Source: Symsagittifera roscoffensis
Taxonomy: Eukaryota > Xenacoelomorpha > Acoela > Convolutidae
DNA length: 64,000 nucleotides
Assembly: GCF_963678635.1 (NCBI RefSeq)
Contig: NC_087066.1
Span: 8,957,954 to 9,021,953, forward strand
Reading direction: 5' to 3'
Part shown: positions 35,313 through 46,600 of the stretch, in pieces
Numbering within the stretch: the first letter of the stretch is position 1
How the letters are laid out: each line of letters starts with the position of its first letter
The notes under the pieces: model-generated
What the model saw: the letters and a program-made list of their open reading frames with translations, nothing else
Databases searched by the model: none
Told to the model about the DNA's origin: nothing
Program-made: the position numbers and the translations under genes

Positions 35313-35645
35313 CAGTAGCGGATTTAGAGGTGGGCGGGGGCGGAAGCCTCTTCCCGTAGGAAATCCACCCCCTGCTGACCCAATGGGTCCCCCTTTGTAC
35401 TATTTTGAGATATCTAGTTTTGGCTGACTGACCTTAAAATTTTTCTAAAGGCTTCTTGCGCGCTTTTTGAGCGGTTTTTTTAGATAACCCGCTCAAAACC
35501 GTTCAAATCTTGCGCGGTTTTTGAGCGGTTTTTTTTTCATAAACCGTTCAAAAACCGCTCAAGACGCTCATTTGAAGCAAGATTTTGAGCGTAATTGTAT
35601 AAAAAAAACGCTCAAACTGCTCAAATCTTGCTTCAAATTAGGTGA
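35313..35645. repeat. R2 MITE fragment followed by R3 hairpin repeat
   Basis: 35313-35455 is a partial R2 in opposite orientation (AGTAGCGGATTTAGAGG to CTTAAAATTTTTCTAAAGG). 35458-35645 is R3, with TTGAGCGGTTTTTTT and AAAACCGCTCAAG in inverted arrangement. Confidence 0.55.
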
Positions 35646-36312
35646 AAAATCTCGACTCGGGAATCGCAGTATTGTTCGATGGGTTCGGTCCAAGGTAGCC
35701 AGGTCTTCACTGAGCTGTCCTAAGTGCTCGGATCTGGTTGAATACTGCCGTGCTCATTCGTCGACTGACTCCAATAAAAAAAATCGTTTCCGGCCAAACC
35801 GACTAAGGTTTAACTGTTTGAATCAAGCATTCTTCGTTCGACTGACTTGAGCAAAACCGGCTAGGTTTTGACCGATGTGACCAAATGAAAAATGTTTTTG
35901 ACTTCAATCACCCTGAATGACGCTATGTTTCGATTGAATTGACTCAAACTAGCTACCTTTCAAGCAAACTGAAAAAATGAAAAATGTCTACGACTTTGTT
36001 TGACTCAAGTGTGCTGTGATTCGACAGGTTCGACCCAAACCGCCCCCTCAATCACATCGATAAATTAAAAACAGAAGTCAACAATGGTCGGCTCAACTGT
36101 CCTATACTTCGACTGACTCGACCCAAACTGGTTATGTATTGACCGACTTGACCTATTAAAAAAGGTTTTGTATGACACAAGCGTGCTATTTTTCAACTGG
36201 CTCGTCCCAATGCTTGTGCTTGTTCCAGCCTAACCAAATGAAAATTATGTTCGATTCTGTTTGATTCAAGAGCACGGTGAATTTGACTGACTCGACCCAA
36301 GCCGGCTTTGTG
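35645..36312. repeat. Minisatellite of the GACTCGACCCAA type, copy 2 part
   Basis: Parallels about 8700-9080 (CCCAAACCGCCCCCTCAATC, then AACTGGTTATGTATTGACCG and GCACGGTGA) with visible divergence. It stops at retroelement 2 and resumes at about 42745 with sequence equivalent to 9825, so about 740 bp of copy 1 is missing. Confidence 0.6.
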
Positions 36313-36322
36313 ACAAGGCTTT

Positions 36323-36375
36323 GCTGTAACTTGTTTATATCATCTTGTCTAGCTGTGTTACTTAATTTGTATGTG
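36323..36375 (+). repeat. 5' LTR fragment of retroelement 2
   Basis: GCTGTAACTTGTTT, then TCTAGCTGTGTTACTTAATT and TGTATGTG, match 42513-42575. It leads straight into the middle of a gag frame, so most of the LTR and the gag start have been deleted. Confidence 0.7.
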
Positions 36376-37222
36376 ACCCTCCACCAAAACCAGAAAGGCC
36401 AGGTGAATCCATATCAACTACGGATATCGAAAATCGAGAAAAGAGAAACCAAGCTGAGTTACGGAAAACTAATAAAAAGAAAGTGGAAAGACGCAAAAAA
36501 GGACCAAAAGTTGACCTCAACTTTTTTTACGAAGCTGATCAGAGAGTGACATCTCGTCTTTATTTCTCTCTAAGATCCGAAGGTAAAAAACGCTTCTTAC
36601 AGAAATACGCGGACATAGATTTAGTCAAAACTAGCTTTCAAATCTTCTACGAGCATTGTGAACTACTACTCAAGAAGGAGAGGAATCATATAGTTGAAAG
36701 GATGCACCTAAACAACACCACTCAATCCGAAAAAGAAGCCCTCAAATCATTCTACCTAAGCTTATTGGGCCAAGCAGCCCAGTATGGATGGTCAGTTGCA
36801 ACCGAGAAAAGAGTGGTAGGAGACCTTTTATTGCAAAAATCAGTTTCAAGGATATCCAAAGAGAACTATGTATTCACCCCGGGAATTCCTCTGGCGACAC
36901 GTTGAAAACACCGCTGCTCCACGAAATGGGCTATGTTACGGCATCAACCTTTCAGAGACAAATGGGCTCAAATTCTTCTTCTTCATCTTCAAACTTTCAT
37001 CCCAAAATCACGCAGGAACCAATATTCTCGATTCAAAAGAAGAACAATGTACAGAACCGTAAATCCAGAGCACAGAATTTCAAGAAATCATACAATCTTT
37101 GGTCATCCACCAACACCACACCTTGTTATTTTTGTGGAAACACAGGGCAATATCTCCCGCGAAAAACGTTATCTGAAAATCGTGCAGTAAGAAGAGGACT
37201 GCAGCTTTATAACATCGGATAG
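36373..37222 (+). pseudogene. Retroelement 2 gag, 5'-truncated and frameshifted
   Basis: Begins in frame with a PPPKPERPGES stretch without a start codon, then a Lys-rich segment and VDLNFFYEADQRV. After a frameshift near 36800 it continues FIAKISFKDIQREL and HEMGYVTASTFQRQM, a pattern seen in Gag of this kind. It ends with a damaged zinc knuckle (CYFCGNTGQY, lacking the later His and Cys). Confidence 0.7.
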
Positions 37223-37241
37223 CGAATCAGAATTCAGTATC

Positions 37242-37529
37242 TTGATGATCTCGAGGTCGGTCGGAACCGACCATCCTATCCAAATTCGGTCGACTCTGGA
37301 ACCGGTTGAAGTCGACCACCCTATCACGCAAACAACTATCGTTAAACCAATCTCAGTGAAGAAAAAAGAAGTCATCAATACTGCCACGGGTAAGATCAAA
37401 AGTCTTCAAATTACCTTAAGGGCTAACGACTCTTATTTTAAAGCAACCATCGACACAGGCAGCCCTGCTTCCTTTATCAACAAAAGGGCAGCAGATATTT
37501 TACTTAAACCGGAAGAAATGCAAAAGTGA
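37242..37529 (+). pseudogene. Retroelement 2 aspartic protease
   Basis: Contains the active-site motif ATIDTGSPASFINKRAA near 37446-37496, followed by a stop. The flap and C-terminal part (LILLHG to GLIFSTF) continue in other frames to about 37750. Confidence 0.75.
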
Positions 37530-37749
37530 TCACTATCTCGGAATCGCCCATAAATACACTCTATGTGGATTACAAAAGGAAACTTATCCTTCTTCACGGC
37601 ACTCTTATCACAGATATTTCTTCATTGGGCTGGTCAAAAAAGCTCGAGTTTCATGGTCACGGAAAACCGATCAAGATACATCTTGGCCTTATATTTTCAA
37701 CCTTTACTAGGAGTTCAAACAACCCAACTCCGACCCCAATTAGTGTCTA

Positions 37750-39255
37750 ACATTTGTAACAATTTGGAATCTCAGATTTCGAAGTTCTTGAGAGAAACGC
37801 ACACGAGGCAATACAGCGAGGTATTCTCCCGTTTAGGTAGATCCAAACACCACAGAGTGCACTCGGTTTCGACTCAAGAAAAGGTCGACGCGTACCGATT
37901 CAAATCCAGCAGAAGGTGGGCGATTAAATTAGTAAATTGATGAAGGAAGGTCACATCGTTAAACTTTTTTGTAGCACCAGTGGTAATCAGAGCCAAGAAA
38001 GATGGCGCTGTGAAATTAGCCATAGACACAAAGCCGATGGACGCTCAGATTTTTAAGAGCCAGTTGCAAATGCCAAATCTCTTAGAATAATTGGACATTG
38101 CGGCGCAAATCATTAATTCAGAAAAGACCGGCCAAATTCACGTCCTTAGATCTCAATATGCATCTAGCCAACTTCAGCGTAGCGGTATTGTCAGTAGCCA
38201 TTGTAGTCTTAACATAGTTTGCATTGATTTTACAGGAACCAGTTGTTTCAAAACCGGACATTTTGTGGGCTTACTGATATGCCGAAAAAGTTTCAAAAAC
38301 CATTGACAATATGAACCAAAACCTTCGCGGTGTAAAATGTTTTCTAGATGATATTTTAATATTATCAAGAGGCTCGATATCAGAGCTCAACTCGACGGTC
38401 GATTCCGTACTATCGAAACTTGACAAGGAATACTTTGCCTTAAAACTGTCAAAATGCAAATTTTCGGTACAGAAAATATCACAGTTGGTTTTCGTAATAG
38501 ACGAGGAAGGCTACAAATTTTTTTTTTCGAGGAAGGCTATAAAACTATTTAAAGTGCAAGCAGTTCTTGGCACCTAGAACTTTAAAACAGTTAAGGTCAT
38601 TCATGGGAGTATTAAACCATCTGCAGAAATTCCTCCCAAATTTTCAGAGATATAACGATTAATTTCGACCATCTTGGAAATCTAAGAACAAGCTAAAATT
38701 CATTTGGGACCCTGAACAGCAATCAGATTCTGAAGTAACGCTAAAATTAATATCTGCGATTATTAAAAAGAACCACTATGACTCAAAAAGGAAGTCACGA
38801 ATCAAGTGCGATGTCAGTCATGGCGGATTAGGTACCGCTTTCGTTTAGGAAATCAAAGATGGATCCTGGGTACCTATATCTTTTGCCTCCAGAATCTTAA
38901 ATGGACAGGAAATCAAACATAGCACTAATGAGCTCGAATAATTAGCAATTGTATGGTCGTGCGAACATTTTAGAAATTAACTGTTAGGAAAAGTATTTGA
39001 AATTTTAACCAACCCCTAAGCCATTATATTGGCTCTTAAAACTAAACGTGGAAATAAGACTTATCCATCGAGACTCACTAGATGGGCTGATAGACTTTAC
39101 CTTTCGATTTTTATTGTAAATCATAAAGGCTCCAAACTTGCAATTGTGGACTACTTATCAAGAAATCGGTCGTCCGAAGCCCCTTATCGTCTATTTACGA
39201 CAATTATTTCGTCGTTAAATCACTTGAGAAAATTTTTAAAGCCCGCGACAAGATA
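37750..39255 (+). pseudogene. Retroelement 2 reverse transcriptase and RNase H
   Basis: Pieces in several frames: FSRLGRSKHHRVHSV, VVIRAKKDGAVKLAID (near 37980), QMPNLLE, then the catalytic CFLDDILILSRGS (near 38340). The LRSFMGVLNHLQKFLPNF connector leads to RNase H with RIKCDVSHGGLGT (near 38800) and PISFASRILN. The end carries TYPSRLTRWADRL and DYLSRN. At least six in-frame stops or shifts. Confidence 0.75.
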
Positions 39256-39299
39256 GATAAATTTGCATCATTGCAAAGATCCGCCAAATCGAACAAAAT

Positions 39300-40090
39300 A
39301 AGCGATGTTCACCACCAAGTAAACTTAATTTGTCCTTAATCACCTATCTTTCAGGCTAACCCACCTAACAATTCATGTATAATAAACTTAATTTCGTACT
39401 CTAAATTTTATGGGAAAAATTGTTTTAAATTCATTAAATCCAAACTCTCAAACTTTAATCAATCCGATTTGTCGAATTTTACTGTTTTTTATCCGCAAGA
39501 GTGCGCATCATATTCGTCCTCTTGTTTTAATCAATCATATTTGAGTAAAAATTATATAAAAATCAGCAAGAGGGCGTCAAAATTCCTCCCAGCAATTTTA
39601 GCTATTACATGGGATATTATACGCAAGAGGGCAACCAATTTTTAACCAAAATTCTGAGCCAATCAAATCACAACACTCAATTTAGCATCATTCCGCAAGA
39701 GGGCGTTAAAAGTCCAATTTCAGTCTGAAACAATCAGATTCTAACAACATCGGCTAAAATCTCCACTAGAGGGCGTCGAGTTATGCACCGCGTTTTTGTC
39801 CAATCAGATCGTTTGATGCAATTTCATGATTAGAAATACTCATCAACGAATTTACTCATCACTTCCTACCGCAATATATCACCCACTATATCCAATCTCA
39901 AACCCAACCCTGCATATCTACTTTATAAATATCTCAGCGGACCTAAGCTCGTGTTTGTAAATAATCAGCTCTCCTTCTTTTCAGAAGTAATGTCTATGCC
40001 CTGAGTAAATCTGACTTCCTACAGTGAGGAAAATTTCGAGCTCTTACTAAACAAAGTTGCCCCCCTTTTCGATCTAGTTTTCAGTCGATC
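39300..40090 (+). promoter_or_regulatory. Promoter-like spacer with ~70-bp repeats inside retroelement 2
   Basis: Non-coding. Five copies of a CCGCAAGAGGGCGT-like word lie at 39493, 39564, 39621, 39693 and 39763, the last reading CCACTAGAGGGCGT. Spacings are about 71, 57, 72 and 70 bp. CCAATCAGATT-like words lie between the later copies. A TATA-like TTTATAAATAT follows at about 39922. The layout resembles an enhancer plus core promoter. It could be an internal promoter for the downstream integrase part or a remnant of another inserted LTR. I could not find TG..CA ends or target duplications. Confidence 0.45.
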
Positions 40091-40254
40091 CAGACCTCAG
40101 GTGCGGGTATCGTCATCTACACGCCCGAAACGAGCACCAAAAAAATCGAAAGTGGTCTCTCTACGCCAGAAGTATGCGACAGCCATAGCCACACTACGTT
40201 TAGCGAGATATGCTAAACGCCAATCAGAATTGAAGATTTCGGCAAAACAAGTCT

Positions 40255-41301
40255 GTGATATCGGAGGACAGGAAATCGCTTCCGGGCTTGACGGGAATTC
40301 TAAATCCAGATGTCCTAGCCGAACTTACCTCAAAAGACCCCACTCTAAAACTAATGAGACGAACAGTAGATGCGGTTGATTACGAAGGATTTTGTAGAAT
40401 CGATCGCCACATCAAAACCTTCTGGAATTTGTATCGTGGAAGGATGTATCGTGATCGACAACCGAATCGCAATTCCACAATGTCTCCAACGAGCTGTTTT
40501 GGCCAGATGTCACAGAGCTCACCCTGGCCAAGAGCCCATGATAGATGTCGACCAATACATCTGTTGACCCAGAATTCACAGGGACATTATGAGCACCTGC
40601 AAAGACTGTATCCCATACACTTGAAGCCTTCTGATTTACTTCCTTAAAACCTCTACCTGATCTAACCCCGGCTAATGAAGAACTCCGAATGGATTGCGCC
40701 GGCATATTATCTGACGGAAAAGGAAATTCGATGTACACTTTGGTCGCAATCGACCGCTTTTCAAAATATCTTACGGTCCAAGTTGATCCGTATCACAGGC
40801 TCAAAAAAAATCATCAAACTTCGTTCCTGCTATATCGATATCATATCCGAAAACTAATAGAAACGACCAATATTCGGGTTCAAAACAATTAGTATCTTAG
40901 TATCTAAATTTTGTTCCGAAAATGGGATCAAACACATTTTCTGCTCAATGGGGGACCACAGAGGTTGTGGTTTGATAGAAAGATCGACACAGACTACAAA
41001 ACGTAAATGGAGTGCAATGCTATAAACGGATAACCCACCAGTGATCCAGGACGCCCTCATATTGATCATTAACGATATCAGATTTATTAAGATTTCAGTG
41101 ATCAATATGTCACATTTTCAACGACTTTTTGGCAGAAACCCGTTTACTCCTTGGTCTTCAACTGAAGATAACCTAAATTTAAAAGCTGATTTAGACAAGG
41201 AGCACTTAGTCAGAGATGCCCTTACCGCAGAGGAACGCCACGAACCTCGCGATAGCCACCGAAGTGTCAAATTCGAGCACAGGGGGAAAACAGCAGAGAT
41301 G
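40255..41301 (+). pseudogene. Retroelement 2 integrase
   Basis: In pieces: DPTLKLMRRTVDA, then IVIDNRIAIPQCLQRAVLAR, leading to the zinc domain H-R-A-H-P-G to C-K-D-C (40510-40605). The core has LVAIDRFSKY (near 40740) and a degraded E region (GLIERSTQTTKRK in another frame near 40970). A C-terminal stretch has FQRLFGRNPFTPW. Stops separate all parts. Confidence 0.7.
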
Positions 41302-42394
41302 TGAGCGCTCAGTTCGAATTGAAATTGTCTTCCATAGCTGACACAACGCAGTACAAGGTGCTGGAATCTCTGGCCAAATCTGCCAGCAAATGGTTGGCTC
41401 AGAAAAGATCACTGCCTAGAGAAGAAGGATCCTTAGCACTGAAGAATTTATCAAACAGGAACGCTTCCGGTCGCCTCCGACCAATAGACCCCCAGTGAAA
41501 ACGATATGCTTTTATCGGAATCAAATAGGGTCGAAGTTCTCAGGAAAATTTTAGATAGCAAATCTGGAAAACCTCTAAGTAAAAAAAAACTTCGAGAAAA
41601 TATCTAAGGTCAATAAAAAGACGTTTATTACGTTGAAAGGGAAAGTTATTTGGACGAATCATGTTTATATTAGATTGAAGTTGGTTAATAATTCTAGAGT
41701 TGTAGCAAACAGTTCTCTTCCAAGCCAACAATGGGCCAAAATACCATATTCAAAAGGACCTATCAATCTCCGCTTCTTCGTCCTCAGATAAAGATCTTCT
41801 CCGTTCACCCAACTCGCCTTCGAAACGCAACTTGGTAGTCACTTCTATATCTTGGCTCCCAAAATCGTCTAGACCTACTCTTACTCCACAACCGGCCAGC
41901 TCAAAATTTCGCAGGATTGAACCGAAACCTGCACCACAGAACTCGGACGCCCCAGGTATCTTTTCCAACAATGCAGCCCAGTTGGTTGATTTGACAATTT
42001 CCTCGTCTTGTTTAAGATCTATTCCAAGAAAGGATAAGGCGCCCGAACCAGCTGAGCCTAAGAACAAACTGATGATCTCATTTCGATTTTTTCAGAAGAC
42101 GAACTCCAACCAAGCTCACCTGAAACTCACTGAGTGCCAGACAAACTGCCAGCCCAGCCTTATGACGATCAAGATGACAACATCTCAGTGAAGTCGCGCT
42201 CATCTGACAGAAACAAACCCCAGATCCGGTTTTTTGGCAAACCTGTCAGGCATGCGATCAAGGCCGCAGAGGAAACGTCCCTCAAGGGATCTTCCCCGGA
42301 TGACTCCGTTTCCATCATGGAAGGCGAATTGGGTACTTCACCGATACCCATTAGGAAGATGAAAGTTTTGAAGAAAAATACGCCAAAACTCTGA
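41301..42394 (+). pseudogene. Retroelement 2 3' tail frames
   Basis: Frames at 41301-41498, 41832-42191 and 42134-42394 are polar and Pro/Ser/Lys-rich (for example SSRPTLTPQPASSK and RKDKAPEPAEPKNK). They resemble the variable tail that follows integrase in retroelement 1. No domain is recognised. Confidence 0.4.
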
Positions 42395-42465
42395 CTCTCA
42401 AAACTTTTTACTTTAATTGTTGCTGTGAATTTGTTGTTGAACATATCCCTAAAAATTCCTTTGTA

Positions 42466-42744
42466 TTTTTTTGGGGAGGGGGAAGTGTGGTACGGCACGG
42501 CGTACCGTGTTTAGCTGTAACTTGTTTGTTCCAGATTTTCTAGCTGTGTAACTTAATTTGTATGTGTCAAGTTCGGGACAGGTATCCCGGGATTGACACT
42601 TTAATATGTGATTTTTGTTCACTCTGCTTGATGCATGTTGAGGGATTTGTCGGTTTCTTTACCTACCGGAAGTTAATTCTAGTCTTCTAACCATTATTTT
42701 TCCTAGTTAGTCAATGAACTTAGATATACTTAGACATATCACAC
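42466..42744 (+). repeat. Polypurine tract and 3' LTR of retroelement 2
   Basis: A GGGGAGGGGGAAG tract is followed at 42486 by TGTGGTACGGCACGG. The LTR runs to about 42744, where the minisatellite resumes. The exact end is not visible because the 5' LTR is only a fragment. Confidence 0.6.
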
Positions 42745-43657
42745 GACCAACCTGGCCCTGGCCAATTGAAAAGTGTGTCCGATTGCTTCGCTGAAGTTTG
42801 CTTTATTTCAGCAAAACCAGCTATAATTGGACCGACTTGGCCAAATGACAAAAAAGTGCTTGACTATTTTACACTCAAGCAAACTATGTTCGACTTAATC
42901 AACCCAAACGATTTTGATCGAAATATAAAAAGAACACTCAATCCGAGCATGAAAAACTGAGACCATTTTTGCATAGGGAAAGTTAAACACGCCTATGATG
43001 ACTTCTTTTGAAGGTTTCTTCGATTATTCGTCAAACTTTAAGAAAAATGGGCAAAATTTAGTAATTTCTTTGAAGTTAGATTTGTAATCATCATATCAAA
43101 AAAAATTATTTGCAGCAACTGCGTTAAAGTGAGGTGTTCAACTGGTTAAGTTTTATATTTCGAATAATCTAACTGGATATAGGAGCCAGTCATTATTTTC
43201 GAAACGCAACCCACGCTTACACACAAAAAGTTAAGGCGAATTTAAGGTAGTGCAAAATTACCGTATTTTTTAAGGTGTTTTAAGATATTTTTAAGGTTAT
43301 TTTACTTAAACTTTTTGTGTGTACAAAAACAAGCAGCCCTTTCTAGTTTTCACGCGCACGTTCAATTACAAGAAAATTCGAAAATTAATCAAATAGCAGT
43401 TTGAACTCCAAAATGGTCCATATCTGTTCTTTAGGTCACAGTTACTCGTTTTGATGAGTTTTTTAAAGTATTTTTGGAAGGTAATTTTTTGAAGAACATT
43501 TTATACTGAAGTTATTATGGAAAACTAGAAAAGATCCAATAAATCAAACTCATCATTTTTTTATTAAATCACAACCTCAGACCGGTTTTAATCATATTCA
43601 TTTTGAAGTTCTAATTCAGTCTTCTTTTTATGAGTTAGTAAAATTAAGGGATTTCTC

Positions 43658-46600
43658 TCATTTTCTGTCGTATCCTTGCTTGAGACAATCGCGGTAGTCC
43701 CCACCCATGACGGTACGTGTGCAATCCTGATAGTCGTACTGATCCGCACTTTTCCAGCAAGCTCCTGTATAAATTTTGATCAACTGTTTCGCGCAGCACT
43801 CCTGTGCTTTACTGCTGGTTGGGTAGCCCCTGTTATATGCATATTCTTTGGCCATCAGTAATCGACAGCGCTTGTCAAGAACTTCTGCAAAATGGAACTT
43901 ATTAAAGAAGATTGCTCGTATCAAGCCACGCCCCGTATGTTCCGATTGCCCTTTTAGGTCCCAGGAGTAGAGTTCGATTAGAACACCCGCAAAAATACTG
44001 ACTCAATTTTTCTAGAAATTTTGAATTTCAAGATTAATTTATGATCGACACTTTTTCGATAAAAACTAAAATTAGAAACCAAAATTTAACAACATTTTCG
44101 AGCTACAAAACAAACATTCACAAAAAAAGAAAAACAGAGAATGGAAAAAAGGGTTACTCTTACTGACCAAACAAATTTCATGAAAAGTACACAAGTTGAA
44201 TAAAAAAACATATATTTTTTTTGAAAATACGTATGTTTTTTTCTAGGGTCTAATGACTTTCTTTCCGACGTTTAATATAAGTTGAGACCTTTGGGTGTTT
44301 TGATTGGTATCAATCACTGCTTCGTGAACAAATGTTTTTCACAAATTAACATTTTTACAGTTGCAAGATGTTTTGCCAGATGCAGCCATTCTTGTACCCC
44401 GGGATGACCAAAAACACTATTCATACAATTTCCATATATGGAAAAATGCTAGTCATACATTTTCCATACAATTCCATACGTACAGAAAATTGCATGAAAG
44501 GTCTATGATTAGTATTTTTTTCATATATGGAAATTGTATGACTAGCATTTTTCCATAAACCAAAAATATTGATTTTTTTACATTTTAATTTCTCAAAACT
44601 TTTTGGTTGTGTTCGTAACCAAACAAAAATGACATAAACCTTGATTACTCAAACGTAGTAACCAACGGTTTGGCCGTCTCGCATTAAAAAATTTATTGGA
44701 AACAGCGTGATATGTGTTACTTCTGTCTCAGACAAATAATATAACGAAAGTAGTGAACTTTTAAATTTTGGCAACAATTTTCAAAGATGATAATTTCTAA
44801 AATTTGAATTTTTAATTTACCAGACATTGATCAAGGCATACAAAAACATTTCATACAAAAGAAAGAGGAGTTTTAAGCGTTTTTGAAAAACGTTATGAAG
44901 ACAAAAGGAAAAAAATCCAATATTAGTATATCCAGGACTACGTTATACACACAAAAAATTAAATATTGCATGCAAATTTTTTTTTCAAAAAATGTTTGTT
45001 TGAATACGAAAATCAATTTGCGGTTGGTAAAAAAACAAATAATTTTTGGGGGCAATTTCAAAAATACTTTTGTCGTCGCCATCAAAAAAATGCTAGTCAT
45101 ACAATTTCCATATATGGAAATTGTATGATTAGTGTTTTTTTCAGAAAACAAAATAAAAAAAGTCAAAGTTGTCAGTCGAAAATAAAAAAAGTCAAAGTTA
45201 AGCAGCCCAAAAAACGCTTAAATGTTTTGCCAGCAGTTGAATTGATTGTTCAAAGCTTTTTTTTCACAAAAAACAAATTTTTAAAAAAATTCTAATCATA
45301 CAATTTCCATATATGGAAATTGTATGGTTAGCATTTTTTTCATACCATTTTTTTCCTTTTTTCAATGGAGAGATACCAATTTCGATACCAAAACAACTAT
45401 ACCAACGATACCAAAAAAAAAACAAAATACCTTTGAATTTCGATTAAACTCATTTTGCAAAAAATGTATGAAATTTGTATGACTAGCATTTTTCCATAGA
45501 CTAAGTGTATGAAATTGTATGATTAGCATTTTCGGTCTATGGGGGTCAACTCGGGACACGATTTTCATCTCGAAGATGCCTCATAATGTTACATTTTTGT
45601 TCTAGTACGATAACAGCAATATATTGGTTATTTGAGTGAAAAACCTTTCTATTTCATCATCAATTTGTATAAAACATTTTTTTACTAGACCTTTGAATGA
45701 GATATCAGCTGTGCATAACGTGGACGCATTCCGTTACAAGAAGCATGCATATCTACAAACTACAACGTCAGTCCAATTTTCTTGCCTCCAATGAGTTTAA
45801 TTCATCTACCAAAGCTGGAGCAAAAAAGTTTTGTTGCTGAACAAATTCTGTGTAGTGGCCGAGTTTATCAAATATGGTTCTTAAATTGTTCTTTCAAAAC
45901 AAGAGCTGGCTCCGAAAAAAATGATAACTCTCGTTGTTTTTCAGTTTATATACTTTTGATGTTCTTTTCTAGAATGTTTTTTTTTATTGCCGCGATCACT
46001 TCGTCAGATTTAGTTGAAAGTTTTCCCTAGAAGTTTCCTTAATTCCCTAAGTAGTAAGACTATTGTGATGTTTCATAATAATGCTTTACTTGACTCGTTA
46101 TGAAATACAATCTTTCAAACCTGTATGCAATTCCTCCTCATTTTCATTTGTCGGAACAACATGAAGCAACATTTCTTTCTTCAGTTGATAAAATCACAAA
46201 CATAGTTAGCAAAGCAGGCTGAACTTACGCCAAATATATTTGAAAAACACAACAAGGCGAAGCCCTGAATGTTCCGGCTGCCTTTTGAGGTTTATGGAGC
46301 AGTAGTAACAAGAAAATTAGATGTAAAAAAAATAAAATGAAAAAAAAAAAATTCTAAAATTTGAAATCATCTCCCCACACGCCATATAAAGGACGAAAGA
46401 GTAGATTTCGCTCTCTGTAACAAATCAATTATGGCAAATAAGCTTTTTTCAAACAATTAGTAACGATTTCTACGACGGATTAAATCTCCGCTTAAATCGC
46501 GCGTTAATTGTCCCAAATTGGTCAAAATGGTCAAAATGGCAATCTTTAAACCCTCATAACATTACGAAAAATGATCACAGGTGACATATCTTTTCAAATT

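Larger units (their letters stand above)
36323..42744 (+). mobile_element. Retroelement 2: decayed Ty3/gypsy-type LTR element
   Basis: Order: LTR fragment, gag, aspartic protease, RT, RNase H, a ~0.8-kb non-coding spacer, integrase, tail frames, polypurine tract, 3' LTR. It is only distantly similar to retroelement 1 and riddled with frameshifts and stops. It splits the minisatellite of copy 2. The spacer between RNase H and integrase is unusual for the group. Confidence 0.8.

Noticed and set aside
39490-39780. CRISPR-like regular repeats
   Set aside because: The repeated word is short and degenerate, the spacing varies, there are no cas genes and the setting is a eukaryotic retroelement.
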